Positions 10,075 to 19,872 are shown, counted from the stretch's first letter. The stretch: 64,000 nt of DNA from Microbacterium keratanolyticum (GCF_016907255.1 NZ_JAFBBQ010000001.1:1-64000); one strand, 5' to 3'. The notes: generated from the sequence alone by a model not told the origin. Numbers and translations: made by a program.

Positions 10075-10098
10075 CGTTCCACCTCCCCGAGAGTTCCC

Positions 10099-10104
10099 AT
10101 CCTA
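10099..10104 (-). promoter_or_regulatory. putative -10 hexamer of rel
   Basis: TAGGAT on the minus strand, 24 bases before the rel ATG, followed by a GGGGAGG ribosome site. The -35 region is not clear. Confidence 0.35.
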
Positions 10105-10168
10105 CGCGCGGATGAGAGTGCGCAACGTTCCGAACCACTCACGCCTGACGTCGTCTCCTGCTCTCTGA

Positions 10169-11158
10169 TTACTCGCCGACGGCGGCGCGCTCACGCGCGG
10201 CACGAACCCGGGCGTCGCGCTCCATGATCTCCGGCTCCTTCTCGCGGAAGAGGGAGTACAGCGGGGCCGCGACGAACAACGTCGAGTACGTCGCCACGAT
10301 GATTCCGACGAAGATCGACAGCGAGATGTCCGTCAGCGTCTCGGCGCCCAGCCAGATCGCACCGATGAACAGAATGGCACCGACCGGGAGGGCCGCCACG
10401 ATCGAGGTGTTGATCGAACGCACCAGCGTCTGGTTCACCGCGAGGTTGACCGAGTCTCCGAAGAGACGGCCACTGCGTTCACCGTCCTCTGTCGTGTTCT
10501 CTCGGATCTTGTCGAACACGACCGTGGTGTCATACAGGGAGTACGCCAGGATCGTCAGGAAGCCGATGACCGCCGCCGGGGAGATCTCGAAGCCGGCGAG
10601 CGAGTAGATGCCCACCGTGATGATGAGCACATCGAGCAGACCGATGATCGCGGCCGCCGACATCTTCCACGTGCGGAAGTAGATGGCCAGGATCAGGAAT
10701 GTGAGCGCGAGGAAGATCGCGAGGCCCCACAGCGACTGACGCGTGACGTTCTCACCCCAGCTCGGGCCGATGAACGAGGTAGTCACGGCCTCGGGCTCGA
10801 CCTCGTAGGCATCGGCCAGGGCCGTAGCCACCGCACGCGTGTCCGCGTCGGTCATCTGATCGGCCTGCACGCGGATGTCGCGGCCGCCGACGGTCGTCAC
10901 CTTGGTGGTTGCACCCGGGACGACAGAGCGCACAGCCTCCGTTGCCAGAGCCTGATCGGTCGATGCCGGAGCTTCCACGGTGAACTGCGAGCCGCCGGTG
11001 AACTCGATCGACAGCTGGATCGGCCGGAACAGCGGCACCAGCGCTGCGCCGACGACGAGCACGATCGCGATGATGAACCACAGGCGACGGCGAGCGACGA
11101 AGGGGAACGACGTCTTGCCGGTGTAGAGGTCGTTTCCGAACTCGTTCATGGAGCGCAT
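10169..11158 (-). CDS. secF: protein translocase subunit SecF
   Basis: 329 aa membrane protein of the SecDF accessory complex, which uses the proton gradient to pull exported proteins across the membrane. The first helix (LWFIIAIVLVVGAALVPLF) is followed by the conserved SIEFTGGSQF, the extracytoplasmic P1-like domain, and five more helices containing AIYFRTWKMSAAAIIGLLDV and LTILAYSLYDTTVVFDKIREN, both family signatures. The ATG shares one base with the secD stop (TGATG), giving tight translational coupling. Operon yajC-secD-secF. Confidence 0.96.
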   Translation of the reverse strand: MRSMNEFGNDLYTGKTSFPFVARRRLWFIIAIVLVVGAALVPLFRPIQLSIEFTGGSQFTVEAPASTDQALATEAVRSVVPGATTKVTTVGGRDIRVQADQMTDADTRAVATALADAYEVEPEAVTTSFIGPSWGENVTRQSLWGLAIFLALTFLILAIYFRTWKMSAAAIIGLLDVLIITVGIYSLAGFEISPAAVIGFLTILAYSLYDTTVVFDKIRENTTEDGERSGRLFGDSVNLAVNQTLVRSINTSIVAALPVGAILFIGAIWLGAETLTDISLSIFVGIIVATYSTLFVAAPLYSLFREKEPEIMERDARVRAARERAAVGE

Positions 11159-12873
11159 CAGGCGTTCCCCTCGTTTCCGTTGCTGCCGGCGCTGTCGCTC
11201 GTGGCGATCGCTCGTTTGCGTTCCGCGATGGTCTGACGCCGCTCGGCCTCATTCCGTGACCGTGCCGTTCGCGCGGCCTTGCCCATCGATCCGGGCTCGA
11301 CGACGCGGAACTTGGTGCGCTCCGTGTAGACGGCCCCCAGGGCGGCCGGGTCCATGCCCGAGAGCGGGTGTCCCTGGCCGAAGAAGCGGGTGCGAGCAAG
11401 CAGCTGCATGACCGGGTGCGTGAAGATGACGAAGATGAACACGTCGATCAGTGTCGTGAGACCCAGGGTGAAGGCGAAGCCCTTCACCGTCGCGTCCGCG
11501 AGGATGTACAGCACGACGGCGGCGAGCACGTTGATCGACTTCGAGATGTAGATCGTGCGCTTGGCACGTGCCCATCCGTCTTCGACAGCGCCGGTGATGG
11601 ACTTGCCATCACGCAGTTCATCTCTTATTCGCTCGAAGTACACGATGAACGAGTCGGCCGTGAATCCGATCGAGACGATGAGACCGGCAACGCCGGCGAG
11701 CGAGAGCCGGAAGCCCATGCGCCACGCGAGGATGCAGATGATGATGTAGGTCAGCACCGCCATCACACCGATGGAGGCGATGATCACGAAGCCGAGCGCC
11801 CGATAGCTGAACAGCGAGTAGATCGCGACGAGCGCGAGACCGATGAGTCCCGTCAGCAGACCGATCTGCAGCTGCTGGGAGCCGAGCGTCGCAGAGATCG
11901 TGTCAGAGCTGACGACCTCGAAGCTGAGCGGCAGGGCACCGTACTTGAGCTGGTCTGCCAGCGTCTTCGACGTCTCCTGATCGAAGGTGCCGCTGATGCT
12001 GGGCTTGCCGTTGAGGATCACACCCTGCATCTGCGGTGCCGAGATGACGGAGCCGTCGAGGACGAAGGCGAACTGGTCACGCGGGGACTCGAGTCCGAAG
12101 AGGCGCTGGCTCACACCGCCGAAGACCTCGGTGCCGTGCTGATCGAACGTGATGTTCACGACCCAGCGGCCGCTCGTCTGCTCGCGACCGCTCGTCGCGT
12201 CGGTGATCGAGCCGCCGTCGAGCTCGACCGGGCCGAGCAGGTACTTCGCACTGTTGGTGGGGTCACAGGCGATCAGCGGCTCACCGGCCGGAGCCTCCGC
12301 GGGGTTCTTCTGCGGGTTCGCGCAGTCGAAGGCGAGAAACTCTGCCTGAAGCTTGGGCGTCGCCCATGCGATGTCGCTGCCGTCGGTCGGCTCGGGCGAC
12401 GGCGTGGACTGCAGCGTCGGATCCGGGCTCGGGAACGGAGTCTCATTGCCGTCTTCGCCGACGAACGACGTCGCAGCCTGGGTCGTCGCGATCACGGCAC
12501 GAAGCTCGAGCTTCGCGCTGGCCTCGATGCGGTTGCGCGTCTCCTCGTCGGCCTTGCCGGGGATCTGGACGACGATGTTGCGTCCGCCCTCGGTGGTGAT
12601 GTCAGCTTCACCGACACCGGAGGCGTCGACACGCTGACGGATGATCGCCGCGGCCTGCTCCATCTGCTCCTGCGACGGGTCAGCGCCGTCCTCCGTGTTT
12701 GCGGCCAGAATGATCTGGGTGCCGCCCTGCAGGTCGAGCGCCAGTTCGGGAGTCCATGAGCTCTTGCCGAAAACGTAGACGCCGAGGGCGTTGATGCCGA
12801 ACAGCACACCCGTCACGACGAGCAGGCTGAGAAGGACCCGCCAGGCGTGACGAGTCGGAGAAGATGAAGCCAC
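11158..12873 (-). CDS. secD: protein translocase subunit SecD
   Basis: 571 aa, partner of SecF. One N-terminal helix, then ALDLQGGTQIILAA (the conserved LGLDLQGG-type motif), a large outer domain with the linker-rich segment around residues 140-190 (Pro/Ser/Thr-rich), and a C-terminal block of five helices with GVAGLIVSIGFTADSFIVYF and ALGFVIIASIGVMAVLTYI. The tail beyond the last helix is long, basic and Ala/Arg-rich. GTG start with GAAAG ahead. It lies 37 bases after yajC. Confidence 0.96.
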   Translation of the reverse strand: MASSSPTRHAWRVLLSLLVVTGVLFGINALGVYVFGKSSWTPELALDLQGGTQIILAANTEDGADPSQEQMEQAAAIIRQRVDASGVGEADITTEGGRNIVVQIPGKADEETRNRIEASAKLELRAVIATTQAATSFVGEDGNETPFPSPDPTLQSTPSPEPTDGSDIAWATPKLQAEFLAFDCANPQKNPAEAPAGEPLIACDPTNSAKYLLGPVELDGGSITDATSGREQTSGRWVVNITFDQHGTEVFGGVSQRLFGLESPRDQFAFVLDGSVISAPQMQGVILNGKPSISGTFDQETSKTLADQLKYGALPLSFEVVSSDTISATLGSQQLQIGLLTGLIGLALVAIYSLFSYRALGFVIIASIGVMAVLTYIIICILAWRMGFRLSLAGVAGLIVSIGFTADSFIVYFERIRDELRDGKSITGAVEDGWARAKRTIYISKSINVLAAVVLYILADATVKGFAFTLGLTTLIDVFIFVIFTHPVMQLLARTRFFGQGHPLSGMDPAALGAVYTERTKFRVVEPGSMGKAARTARSRNEAERRQTIAERKRAIATSDSAGSNGNEGNA

Positions 12874-12910
12874 GAAAGATCAGCTTTCTGTCAGCGAAGG
12901 AAAGTGCGCG

Positions 12911-13315
12911 TTACTTCTGGTCGTCGTCGCGCTCGAGACGTGCCCGAGTCTCTTCTGCGGACTCGACGCGGGGCTCGTCCACGACAGGCTGGTCATCCAG
13001 CGGCGCGGGCTCGTCAGCGACAGCAGAGGTGTCGACAATGCGCAGGATCGCCTGCGAGTGCACGTCGATGACCGTTCCGGGCGCGATCTCGACACGCGCC
13101 GGCTTATCGAGGTCTTCGCTGTCGAACTCGACGATCGTGCCGTAGAGCCCGCCCTGCAGCAGCACGCGCGCGCCGGGAACGGTGTCACGCTGCTTCTGCT
13201 CCTGCTCCTGCTTCATCTTGGCCGTGCGCTTGCGGGTGTTCAGGATCATGAAGACCAGGAGCACCGCCAGGATGAGGAAGAGGCCGTACTGAGCGAAGAA
13301 CGTCGCGAAATCCAT
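12911..13315 (-). CDS. yajC: preprotein translocase subunit YajC
   Basis: 134 aa from the ATG of MDFATFFAQYGLFLILAVLL; a GTG nine codons earlier is open but lacks a ribosome site, while AAAGG lies 12 bases before the chosen ATG. One N-terminal membrane helix, then the conserved cytoplasmic domain: PGARVLLQGGLYGTIVEF and a VEIAPGTVIDVHSQAI beta segment. A highly acidic tail of about 40 residues follows. YajC binds SecDF; the gene starts the yajC-secD-secF operon and follows ruvB. Confidence 0.93.
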   Translation of the reverse strand: MDFATFFAQYGLFLILAVLLVFMILNTRKRTAKMKQEQEQKQRDTVPGARVLLQGGLYGTIVEFDSEDLDKPARVEIAPGTVIDVHSQAILRIVDTSAVADEPAPLDDQPVVDEPRVESAEETRARLERDDDQK

Positions 13316-13391
13316 GTGGAGAAGGTGCCTTTCAGGGAACACGCGCGCACCGTCGATGGCAACCGCATGTGATGGGGGAAATCTTTAGCGA

Positions 13392-14420
13392 TTATAGGTC
13401 ATCGAACAATGGCGAACCCGTCGCCTGTGGAAGACCGAGATGCTGGTATGCCTCGGGCATGGCGATGCGGCCACGCGGAGTGCGTCCCATGAAGCCGATC
13501 CGCACGAGGTAGGGCTCGACGACACTCTCGACGGTCTCGGGCTCTTCGCCGACCGCCACTGCAAGCGTGGAGAGCCCCACGGGCCCGCCGCGGAACTTGC
13601 GCACCAGCGCCTCCAGGACGGCACGGTCCAGACGATCGAGGCCGATACGGTCGACGTCATACAGGTCGAGCGCAGCGTGCACATCCCCGGCGGATGCCGC
13701 GGATCCTTCGCCATGAACGAGCGCGTAGTCCCGCACCCGCCGCAGGAGGCGGTTCGCGATGCGGGGTGTCCCGCGCGAGCGGCGGGCGATCTCATCACGT
13801 GCGATCGACGGGACCTGCACGCCCAGCACGAGTGCCGAGCGGGCGACCACGCGCTCCAGCTCTTCGGACTCGTAGTACTCGAGGTGCGCCGTGAATCCGA
13901 ACCGATCACGCAGCGGGTTGGGCAGCAGACCCGAGCGGGTGGTCGCCCCGACGAGCGTGAAAGGCGCCAGCTCCAGGGGGATGCTGGTCGCACCGGCGCC
14001 CTTGCCCACCATGATGTCGATGCGGAAGTCTTCCATCGCGAGGTAGAGCATCTCTTCTGCGGAGCGCGCCATACGGTGGATCTCGTCGATGAAGAGAACC
14101 TCGCCGGGCGTGAGGCTCGACAGCAGCGCCGCCAGATCACCGGCGTGCTGAATCGCCGGACCGCTGGAGAGGCGCAGCGGACGTTCGCTCTCGTGCGCCA
14201 CGATCATCGCGAGTGTCGTCTTGCCGAGCCCGGGTGGGCCCGACAGCAGGATGTGATCGGCCGGACGCCCCTGGATGCGCGCTGCATCCAGAAGCAGCTT
14301 CAGCTGACCACGCACCTTCTGCTGGCCGACGAACTCGTCGAGACTGTGCGGGCGCAGCGCACCTTCGATCGCCAGCTCCGCCTCATCGGCGACCTCACCG
14401 GCGTCGTGAAATTCAGGCAC
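13392..14420 (-). CDS. ruvB: Holliday junction branch migration ATPase RuvB
   Basis: 342 aa AAA+ motor that drives branch migration with RuvA. Walker A is [11 protein letters not shown], Walker B is VLFIDEIHR, sensor 1 is [11 protein letters not shown], the arginine finger region is NPLRDRFGF, and the C-terminal winged helix contains [16 protein letters not shown]. Two GTG codons compete for the start (14426 and 14420). An AGGGAA ribosome site sits 6 bases before the second but only 1 base before the first, so 14420 is chosen. It overlaps ruvA by 8 bases. Confidence 0.97.
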   Translation of the reverse strand: MPEFHDAGEVADEAELAIEGALRPHSLDEFVGQQKVRGQLKLLLDAARIQGRPADHILLSGPPGLGKTTLAMIVAHESERPLRLSSGPAIQHAGDLAALLSSLTPGEVLFIDEIHRMARSAEEMLYLAMEDFRIDIMVGKGAGATSIPLELAPFTLVGATTRSGLLPNPLRDRFGFTAHLEYYESEELERVVARSALVLGVQVPSIARDEIARRSRGTPRIANRLLRRVRDYALVHGEGSAASAGDVHAALDLYDVDRIGLDRLDRAVLEALVRKFRGGPVGLSTLAVAVGEEPETVESVVEPYLVRIGFMGRTPRGRIAMPEAYQHLGLPQATGSPLFDDL

Positions 14421-15027
14421 GGGCACTTCCCTGACCAGGGCCGAGGGTCGAGAGCGTGCGGCGCAGCAGCAGCGCGACGGACTGCCGCTCGGTTTCACTC
14501 GCGTCGGCGGCGCTCTGCTCCGCAGCCTCGGACGCGACCTTCTCAGACCACCCGAGGCCGACCAGAGCGGCAACCAGCTGCTCCGTGATCGCCGTGGTGG
14601 CCGTCTGCGCTGGCGCGGCGGCAGCAGGCGGCTTCAGCTTGCCCGCGAGTTGCAGCACGATGAGCTTGGCGGTCTTCGGTCCGATTCCCGACACCCGACG
14701 GAACGGCGCATCGTCATCCGCAGCCACGGCCGTCGCGATCTGGTCGACCGACAGGTGCGAGAGCACGCCGAGCGCGGATTTCGGCCCCACGCCGGTCACT
14801 CCGATCAGGTGTCCGAAGACCTCGAGCTCAGCCGTGTCGGCGAAGCCGTACAGCGAGAGCGCATCTTCGCGGACGATCAGCGACGTGTGCAGCAGAATCG
14901 TCTCGCCGACGTGCGCCGTGTGGGCGACATCTCCGGGAACCGCGACCGAGAAGCCCACGCCTCCTACTTCGACGATCACCGAATCGGCACCCGTGGAAAG
15001 CACGACGCCACGAAGGGAGGAGATCAT
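14413..15027 (-). CDS. ruvA: Holliday junction branch migration protein RuvA
   Basis: 204 aa. Domain I (OB fold) starts [20 protein letters not shown]; domain II has two helix-hairpin-helix motifs, [16 protein letters not shown] and [19 protein letters not shown]; a Pro/Ala linker leads to domain III, which contacts RuvB. RuvA forms the tetramer that grips the four-way junction. The ATG sits 6 bases after a TAGGGT hexamer and has no ribosome site, so it may also be transcribed as a leaderless message from its own promoter inside the operon, with an SOS-like box just upstream (15050-15065). Confidence 0.97.
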   Translation of the reverse strand: MISSLRGVVLSTGADSVIVEVGGVGFSVAVPGDVAHTAHVGETILLHTSLIVREDALSLYGFADTAELEVFGHLIGVTGVGPKSALGVLSHLSVDQIATAVAADDDAPFRRVSGIGPKTAKLIVLQLAGKLKPPAAAAPAQTATTAITEQLVAALVGLGWSEKVASEAAEQSAADASETERQSVALLLRRTLSTLGPGQGSARA

Positions 15028-15033
15028 GCTCTC

Positions 15034-15039
15034 ACCCTA
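15034..15039 (-). promoter_or_regulatory. -10 hexamer of an internal ruvA promoter (leaderless)
   Basis: TAGGGT, then GAGAGC, then the ruvA ATG at 15027. It lies between the ruvC stop codon (15047-15049) and the ruvA start. Confidence 0.5.
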
Positions 15040-15046
15040 TGCGAAA

Positions 15047-15619
15047 TCATCGTATATATGTTCGAGCGACACGCTCGGCGTCGGCCCAGGCCTTCTGCGC
15101 CGGCGTGAGCGCACCCGCGGCCGCAGATGCGGCGCCGCGACGCCAGGCATGACAGATGGCGATGGCCAGCGCATCCGCAGCATCCGCGGGTTGGGGCGGA
15201 GAATCCAGCCGGAGGATCCGCGCGATCATCGCCTGCACCTGCCGCTTGTCCGCACTGCCGTAGCCCGTGACCGCGGCCTTCACCTCACTGGGGGTATGGG
15301 TCGCCGCGGGGAGCCCCGCCTCGGCCGCGACGAGCAGCGCAACGCCACTCGCCTGCGCCGTGCCCATCACGGTCTGCAGATTCTGCTGCGCGAAAACTCG
15401 CTCCACCGCGACCGCATCCGGCTCATGCTCGCCGAGGACCGCACGCAGTCCCGCCGCAACGCCCGCGAGACGCTCGCCGATCGGTGCATCCACAGGGGTG
15501 CGGATGACACCGACATGCACGAGCGTCGCTCTACGGGCCCCGTCGACGTCGACAACACCTACACCGCAGCGGGTGAGGCCGGGGTCAATGCCGAGGACGC
15601 GAATGCTTCGTGCTGTCAC
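15047..15619 (-). CDS. ruvC: crossover junction endodeoxyribonuclease RuvC
   Basis: 190 aa Holliday junction resolvase with an RNase H fold. The acidic catalytic residues are visible in [16 protein letters not shown], in [18 protein letters not shown], and in the C-terminal [12 protein letters not shown]. The GTG start lies 6 bases after TAGCCT without a ribosome site (leaderless pattern). A short palindrome (TTCGG, two bases, CCGAA; 15640-15651) sits just upstream, of unknown meaning. The order ruvC-ruvA-ruvB after yebC is standard in actinobacteria. Confidence 0.97.
   Translation of the reverse strand: MTARSIRVLGIDPGLTRCGVGVVDVDGARRATLVHVGVIRTPVDAPIGERLAGVAAGLRAVLGEHEPDAVAVERVFAQQNLQTVMGTAQASGVALLVAAEAGLPAATHTPSEVKAAVTGYGSADKRQVQAMIARILRLDSPPQPADAADALAIAICHAWRRGAASAAAGALTPAQKAWADAERVARTYIR
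15050..15065 (-). promoter_or_regulatory. SOS (LexA) box-like palindrome overlapping the ruvC 3' end
   Basis: TCGTATATATGTTCGA matches the actinobacterial SOS consensus TCGAAC-N4-GTTCGA at 10 of 12 defined positions (one half perfect). It encodes the last five sense codons of ruvC, using ACA, TAT and ATA, which are unusual in this GC-rich sequence. Relative to the predicted ruvA start it spans roughly -23 to -38, the -35 region, where LexA binding would repress. Confidence 0.5.
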
Positions 15620-15625
15620 TCCCCC

Positions 15626-15631
15626 AGGCTA
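15626..15631 (-). promoter_or_regulatory. -10 hexamer of ruvC (leaderless)
   Basis: TAGCCT, then GGGGGA, then the GTG start of ruvC at 15619. Confidence 0.45.
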
Positions 15632-15712
15632 CGCACCGCTTCGGACCCGAACGCGACGGCGCGCCCGCCGCCCGTCTTCCGACGCGGCGACGGGCGCACC
15701 GTCGTGATGGTT

Positions 15713-16471
15713 CTACTCGTCGTTCTCGAGCTCGGCCTGCACCTCGGGGGTGAGGTCGAAATTGCTGAAGACGTTCTGCACGTCGTCGCTGTCTTCGAGC
15801 GCATCGATCAGACGGAAGATCTTCCGCGCGGTCGCGGCGTCGACCTCGACCTTGAGGTTCGGAACGAACTCGACGTCAGCCGACTCGTAGTCGATGCCAG
15901 CCTCTTGCAGCGCCGTACGCACAGCGACGAGGTCGGTCGCCTCGGTGATGACGGCATAGCCCTCACCGTGCGGCTCGATCTCCTCGGCACCGGCTTCGAG
16001 TGCAGCCATCATGACGTCGTCTTCTGTCGTCCCTTCCGCACCGACGACGATGACACCCTTGCGGCTGAAGTTGTACGCGACCGAGCCCGGGTCGGCGAGC
16101 GTGCCGCCGTTGCGGCTGAGCGCCGTGCGCACCTCGGCTGCGGCGCGGTTCTTGTTGTCGGTCAGACACTCGATCATCAAAGCGACGCCGTTGGGACCGT
16201 AACCTTCGTACATGATCGAGGCGTACTCCACGGCCTCGCCACCGATGCCGGCACCGCGCTTGACGGCCCGGTCGATGTTGTCCTTGGGGACCGACATCTT
16301 CTTCGCCTTGAAGACCGCATCGAAGAGGGTCGGGTTGCCTGCCTGATCGGGTCCGCCGAGCTTCGCAGCGACCTCGATGTTCTTGATGAGCTTTGCCCAC
16401 GACTTGGCACGGCGCGAATCGATGATCGCCTTCTTGTGCTTGGTCGTCGCCCACTTGGAATGCCCGGACAT
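15713..16471 (-). CDS. yebC: YebC/PmpR family DNA-binding regulatory protein
   Basis: 252 aa. The start [20 protein letters not shown] is the family signature, followed by [16 protein letters not shown] and [19 protein letters not shown]. The middle and C-terminal domains include [19 protein letters not shown]. YebC proteins were described as transcription regulators; members of the family have more recently been linked to relief of ribosome stalling, so the role here is open. ATG with a GGAGACAT ribosome site. Located between DUF402 and ruvC, the usual actinobacterial position. Confidence 0.95.
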   Translation of the reverse strand: MSGHSKWATTKHKKAIIDSRRAKSWAKLIKNIEVAAKLGGPDQAGNPTLFDAVFKAKKMSVPKDNIDRAVKRGAGIGGEAVEYASIMYEGYGPNGVALMIECLTDNKNRAAAEVRTALSRNGGTLADPGSVAYNFSRKGVIVVGAEGTTEDDVMMAALEAGAEEIEPHGEGYAVITEATDLVAVRTALQEAGIDYESADVEFVPNLKVEVDAATARKIFRLIDALEDSDDVQNVFSNFDLTPEVQAELENDE

Positions 16472-16548
16472 ATGTCTCCGCTCGTGTGATCAGCCCCGAG
16501 GCAGCGCCCAGGGCGTCGTTCAGTCTAACAAAACGCTTTCCGTCGCTG

Positions 16549-17418
16549 TCAGTGCTCCATGAGACCGCGGCCACGACGCGCACGCGCAGCCTGGACAGAG
16601 GCGGTCGTCGGCAACCTGAGCGGCTCATCCATGTCGGAATCGGGGGTCCACCGATCCCATCCGCCGTCCAGCGGCCATCGAGCGCCGCTGATGAAGGCAT
16701 CTGCAGCATGGTCAGCGAGAGCGCGAACCGCGTCGGCTTCCGCGTGGGTGAATCTGCCCTGCTCCACCAAAGCCGCCAACTCGTCCGCGTCCTTGAGCCA
16801 GACATCCTCGCTGCCGGCGTGCTCCGCGTCGATCCAGAGATCCAACACGAGATCACGGGAGAAGACCTCATCACTCGAGCGCCAGTGCGGGAGTTCGAGG
16901 TTCACATAGGCACCGCTGGGCGTGCCGTCCGCGGTGCGAAAGAACCACACGGACCACGGAGCGCCCGTCGGCGCGACTCGCACGACTCCCGGTCCGGTCC
17001 ACGTCGACTCACGCACGACCCATGGCACCTGGAATCGCTCGTCCAGCGGCACGTCGCGCGAACGGCGACCGTCAGCCGAAACCGCCTCGAGGCGAGCGGA
17101 TCCGCTCGGAATCCATACGATCAGCGCGTCCTCGTCATCGCGGACGACACGAGCCGTCTCCACGAAACGACCGTACCGCCAGAGGATGGTCTGCCCTTCG
17201 ACGAACCTCGGCGCGTCCGGAGCATCCGAAGGCACGGCCTCGGCGAGATCTTCTGGGCGGTGTGCGCCGTCCTGGCGCTGGGGCGCGAGAGTGGCGAGCG
17301 AAGTGGCCAGGCTGACACCCGGCCGACCAACCGGAGTCCAGTCGCTGTCCGTCCTCCCGACGAGAGTGACGACGCCGCCGCTTGCACTGAGACTGGTGGA
17401 TCCGAGAGGCAGGCGCAT
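16549..17418 (-). CDS. DUF402 domain (FomD/Ntdp-like nucleoside phosphatase family) protein
   Basis: 289 aa. The N-terminal ~75 residues are variable; the DUF402 barrel starts near FVEGQTILWRYGRFVE and carries the family core in YVNLELPHWRSSDEVFSRD followed by LVLDLWIDAEHAG and WLKDADEL. Characterised relatives (FomD, S. aureus Ntdp) hydrolyse nucleotide-linked phosphates with divalent metals bound by acidic residues in this core; the true substrate here is unknown. ATG at 17418 lies 6 bases after TAGGGT (leaderless pattern). It sits between yebC and pdxT. Confidence 0.85.
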   Translation of the reverse strand: MRLPLGSTSLSASGGVVTLVGRTDSDWTPVGRPGVSLATSLATLAPQRQDGAHRPEDLAEAVPSDAPDAPRFVEGQTILWRYGRFVETARVVRDDEDALIVWIPSGSARLEAVSADGRRSRDVPLDERFQVPWVVRESTWTGPGVVRVAPTGAPWSVWFFRTADGTPSGAYVNLELPHWRSSDEVFSRDLVLDLWIDAEHAGSEDVWLKDADELAALVEQGRFTHAEADAVRALADHAADAFISGARWPLDGGWDRWTPDSDMDEPLRLPTTASVQAARARRGRGLMEH

Positions 17419-17424
17419 CCCCGC

Positions 17425-17430
17425 ACCCTA
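17425..17430 (-). promoter_or_regulatory. -10 hexamer of the DUF402 gene (leaderless)
   Basis: TAGGGT, then GCGGGG, then the ATG at 17418. The hexamer lies 15 bases before the pdxT stop, in the short gap between the genes. Confidence 0.45.
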
Positions 17431-17444
17431 CCGTGCGCGTATGT

Positions 17445-18038
17445 TCACTCGCCCACGACGTGGGCGAGGAAGCGCGCGTGAAAGCGCGTCTCCCCCGTGA
17501 TCTCCGGGTGGAAGCTGAGCCCCAGGATGCGCCCTTGCTCGACCGCGACCACACGTCCGTCCGCCAGCGCGGCAAGCGACCTCGCGTCACTGCCGACAGA
17601 CTCGACCACCGGTCCGCGGATGAACGCGGCTCGTACGGGCCTCTCCCCCAATTCGCGGACGACCAACTCCGCTTCGAACGATTCCGTCTGCCGGCCGAAC
17701 GCGTTGCGGCGGACGGTCACATCGAGTCCACCGAATGACTCCTGCCCTTCGATCGCGTCGACGACGCGGTCGGCGAGCATGATGAGTCCGGCACAGGTGC
17801 CCAGCATCGGCATCCCATCGGCAATCGCTTCGCGGATCGGCTGCTGCATGCCGAAGATCCGCGACAGCTTGTCGATCGTCGTGGACTCGCCGCCGGGAAT
17901 CACCAGCCCGCCGACTGCGGCGAGCTCGGCGGGTCGACGCACAAGGGTGACCTCGGCGCCGAGACCCTCGAGCAGGGCGGCGTGCTCGCGCACGTCGCCC
18001 TGCAGCGCGAGCACTCCGACGTGTGGCTTACCAGCCAC
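17445..18038 (-). CDS. pdxT: pyridoxal 5'-phosphate synthase glutaminase subunit PdxT
   Basis: 197 aa class I glutamine amidotransferase that feeds ammonia to PdxS. The start [18 protein letters not shown], the GGESTT loop, the nucleophile in [10 protein letters not shown] and the His/Glu of LSFHPEIT are all present, so the triad is complete. GTG start; the first 11 bases overlap the end of pdxS, so translation is coupled and subunit amounts matched. Together PdxS and PdxT make vitamin B6 from glutamine, ribose 5-phosphate and glyceraldehyde 3-phosphate. Confidence 0.97.
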   Translation of the reverse strand: MAGKPHVGVLALQGDVREHAALLEGLGAEVTLVRRPAELAAVGGLVIPGGESTTIDKLSRIFGMQQPIREAIADGMPMLGTCAGLIMLADRVVDAIEGQESFGGLDVTVRRNAFGRQTESFEAELVVRELGERPVRAAFIRGPVVESVGSDARSLAALADGRVVAVEQGRILGLSFHPEITGETRFHARFLAHVVGE

Positions 18039-18918
18039 GCTCGGCGAGACGGTGCGGTGCCGGCAGATCAGCGACGTTGATGCCGACCATCGCTTCGCCG
18101 AGTCCGCGAGAGACCTCGGCGATGACCTTGGCATCGTCGTAGAAGGTCGTGGCCTTGACGACCGCAGCAGCACGGGCGGCCGGGTTGCCGGACTTGAAGA
18201 TGCCCGATCCGACGAACACGCCGTCAGCGCCGAGCTGCATCATCATCGCGGCGTCCGCGGGAGTCGCCACTCCACCAGCGACGAAGAGCACGACAGGGAG
18301 CTTTCCGGTCTCGGCGACCTCGGCGACGAGCTCGTAGGGCGCCTGCAGCTCCTTGGCCGCGACGAACAGCTCGTCCCTGGTCATGGAACGCAGCACGTTG
18401 ATCTCGGAGCGGATCTTGCGGATGTGCTTGGTGGCCTCGGAGACGTCGCCGGTGCCGGCCTCGCCCTTCGAGCGGATCATCGCCGCGCCCTCATTGATGC
18501 GACGCAGTGCCTCGCCGAGGTTGGTGGCGCCGCACACGAAGGGCACCGTGAAGCCGAACTTGTCGATGTGGTTGACGTAGTCCGCCGGCGAGAGCACCTC
18601 GGACTCATCGATGTAGTCGACGCCGAGCTCCTGCAGCACCTGCGCTTCGACGAAGTGGCCGATGCGCGCCTTCGCCATCACCGGGATCGATACGGCCTCG
18701 ATGATGCTGTCGATCATGTCGGGGTCGCTCATGCGGGAGACCCCGCCCTCGGCACGGATGTCCGCCGGGACGCGTTCCAGCGCCATGACGGCGACGGCGC
18801 CGGCATCCTCTGCGATCTTCGCCTGCTCGGCGTTGACGACGTCCATGATGACGCCGCCCTTGAGCATCTCTGCAAGCCCGCGCTTGACGCGGCCGGTACC
18901 GGTAGCTGTTTCTGTCAT
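18028..18918 (-). CDS. pdxS: pyridoxal 5'-phosphate synthase subunit PdxS
   Basis: 296 aa from the ATG of [18 protein letters not shown]. The (beta/alpha)8 barrel shows [17 protein letters not shown], the substrate lysine in [15 protein letters not shown], the second lysine in [13 protein letters not shown], and the phosphate loops [11 protein letters not shown] and [12 protein letters not shown]. An ATG four codons upstream is possible, but 18918 lies exactly 7 bases after TATGCT, the leaderless pattern, and fits the family N-terminus. Divergent from pdxY with 97 bases between the starts. Confidence 0.96.
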   Translation of the reverse strand: MTETATGTGRVKRGLAEMLKGGVIMDVVNAEQAKIAEDAGAVAVMALERVPADIRAEGGVSRMSDPDMIDSIIEAVSIPVMAKARIGHFVEAQVLQELGVDYIDESEVLSPADYVNHIDKFGFTVPFVCGATNLGEALRRINEGAAMIRSKGEAGTGDVSEATKHIRKIRSEINVLRSMTRDELFVAAKELQAPYELVAEVAETGKLPVVLFVAGGVATPADAAMMMQLGADGVFVGSGIFKSGNPAARAAAVVKATTFYDDAKVIAEVSRGLGEAMVGINVADLPAPHRLAERGW

Positions 18919-18925
18919 AGGACGA

Positions 18926-18931
18926 AGCATA
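18926..18931 (-). promoter_or_regulatory. -10 hexamer of pdxS (leaderless)
   Basis: TATGCT, 7 bases, then the ATG at 18918. The best -35 candidate (ATCAAA, 17 bases upstream) matches only 3 of 6 positions. Confidence 0.4.
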
Positions 18932-19015
18932 GCTTGTCTGGATTCTTCTTTGATCCGTCTGCGACATTCCGCGAAATGCGCATCAGCAGCTCTGCGCGGA
19001 TGTCAGGATTGCAGC

Positions 19016-19867
19016 ATGAAGATCCTCTCGATCCAGTCCGCCGTCGCCTACGGACACGTCGGAAACTCCGCCGCCGTGTTCCCCATGCAGCGCATCGGCG
19101 TCGACGTGCTGCCGGTGTACACGGTGAACTTCTCGAACCACACCGGCTATGGCGCCTGGCGGGGTCCGCTCATCTCCCCCGACGACGTGCGCGAAGTGAT
19201 CACCGGCATTGAAGAGCGAGAGGTCTTCCCACAGATCGATGCGATCCTCTCCGGCTATCAGGGCGGCGAGGGCATCGCGGATGTCATCATCGATGCCGTC
19301 GCGCGCGTCAAGGCCGCCAACCCTGATGCGGTCTACGCCTGTGATCCGGTGATGGGAAATGCGAAATCCGGATGCTTCGTCGCACCCGCGATTCCTGTTC
19401 TGCTGCGCGATCGCGTCGTGCCCGTCGCCGACATCATCACGCCCAACCAGTTCGAGCTCGGCTTCCTGACCGACACCTCGCCTGACACCCTCGAGTCCAC
19501 GCTCGCGTCCGTCGACCTCGCACGTGCCATGGGCCCGAAGGTCGTGCTCGTCACCAGCGTCGAGCGTCCGGACCGCGAAGAGGGAACGATCGAGATGCTC
19601 GCCGTCGACGACAGCGGCGCGTGGATCGTGCAGACGCCGCGGCTCCCGATGAAGGCCAACGGATCCGGCGATGTCACGGCGGCGCTCTTCACGGCGCACT
19701 ACGTCCGCAGCGGCAGCATCGCCGAGGCGCTGCGCAAGACCGTGTCGAGCGTCTTCGACCTGCTCCAGCTCACGCTCGAATCCGGGGAGCGCGAACTGCA
19801 GCTCATTGAGGCACAGGAGTTCTACGCCCACCCGCGCGAACAGTTCGACGTTCGCCAGGTGCGCTGA
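19016..19867 (+). CDS. pdxY: pyridoxal kinase PdxY
   Basis: 283 aa ribokinase-fold enzyme that phosphorylates pyridoxal in the B6 salvage route. It starts MKILSIQSAVAYGHVGNSAA, the family signature; CDPVMGN and the C-terminal ATP/anion-hole motif KANGSGDVTAAL are present (the more common form is GTGD). ATG with AGGA seven bases ahead. It is head to head with pdxST, so de novo and salvage B6 genes share one intergenic region, which could allow common control; no MocR-type PdxR gene is in the window. Confidence 0.94.
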   Translation: MKILSIQSAVAYGHVGNSAAVFPMQRIGVDVLPVYTVNFSNHTGYGAWRGPLISPDDVREVITGIEEREVFPQIDAILSGYQGGEGIADVIIDAVARVKAANPDAVYACDPVMGNAKSGCFVAPAIPVLLRDRVVPVADIITPNQFELGFLTDTSPDTLESTLASVDLARAMGPKVVLVTSVERPDREEGTIEMLAVDDSGAWIVQTPRLPMKANGSGDVTAALFTAHYVRSGSIAEALRKTVSSVFDLLQLTLESGERELQLIEAQEFYAHPREQFDVRQVR

Positions 19868-19872
19868 GCGGT

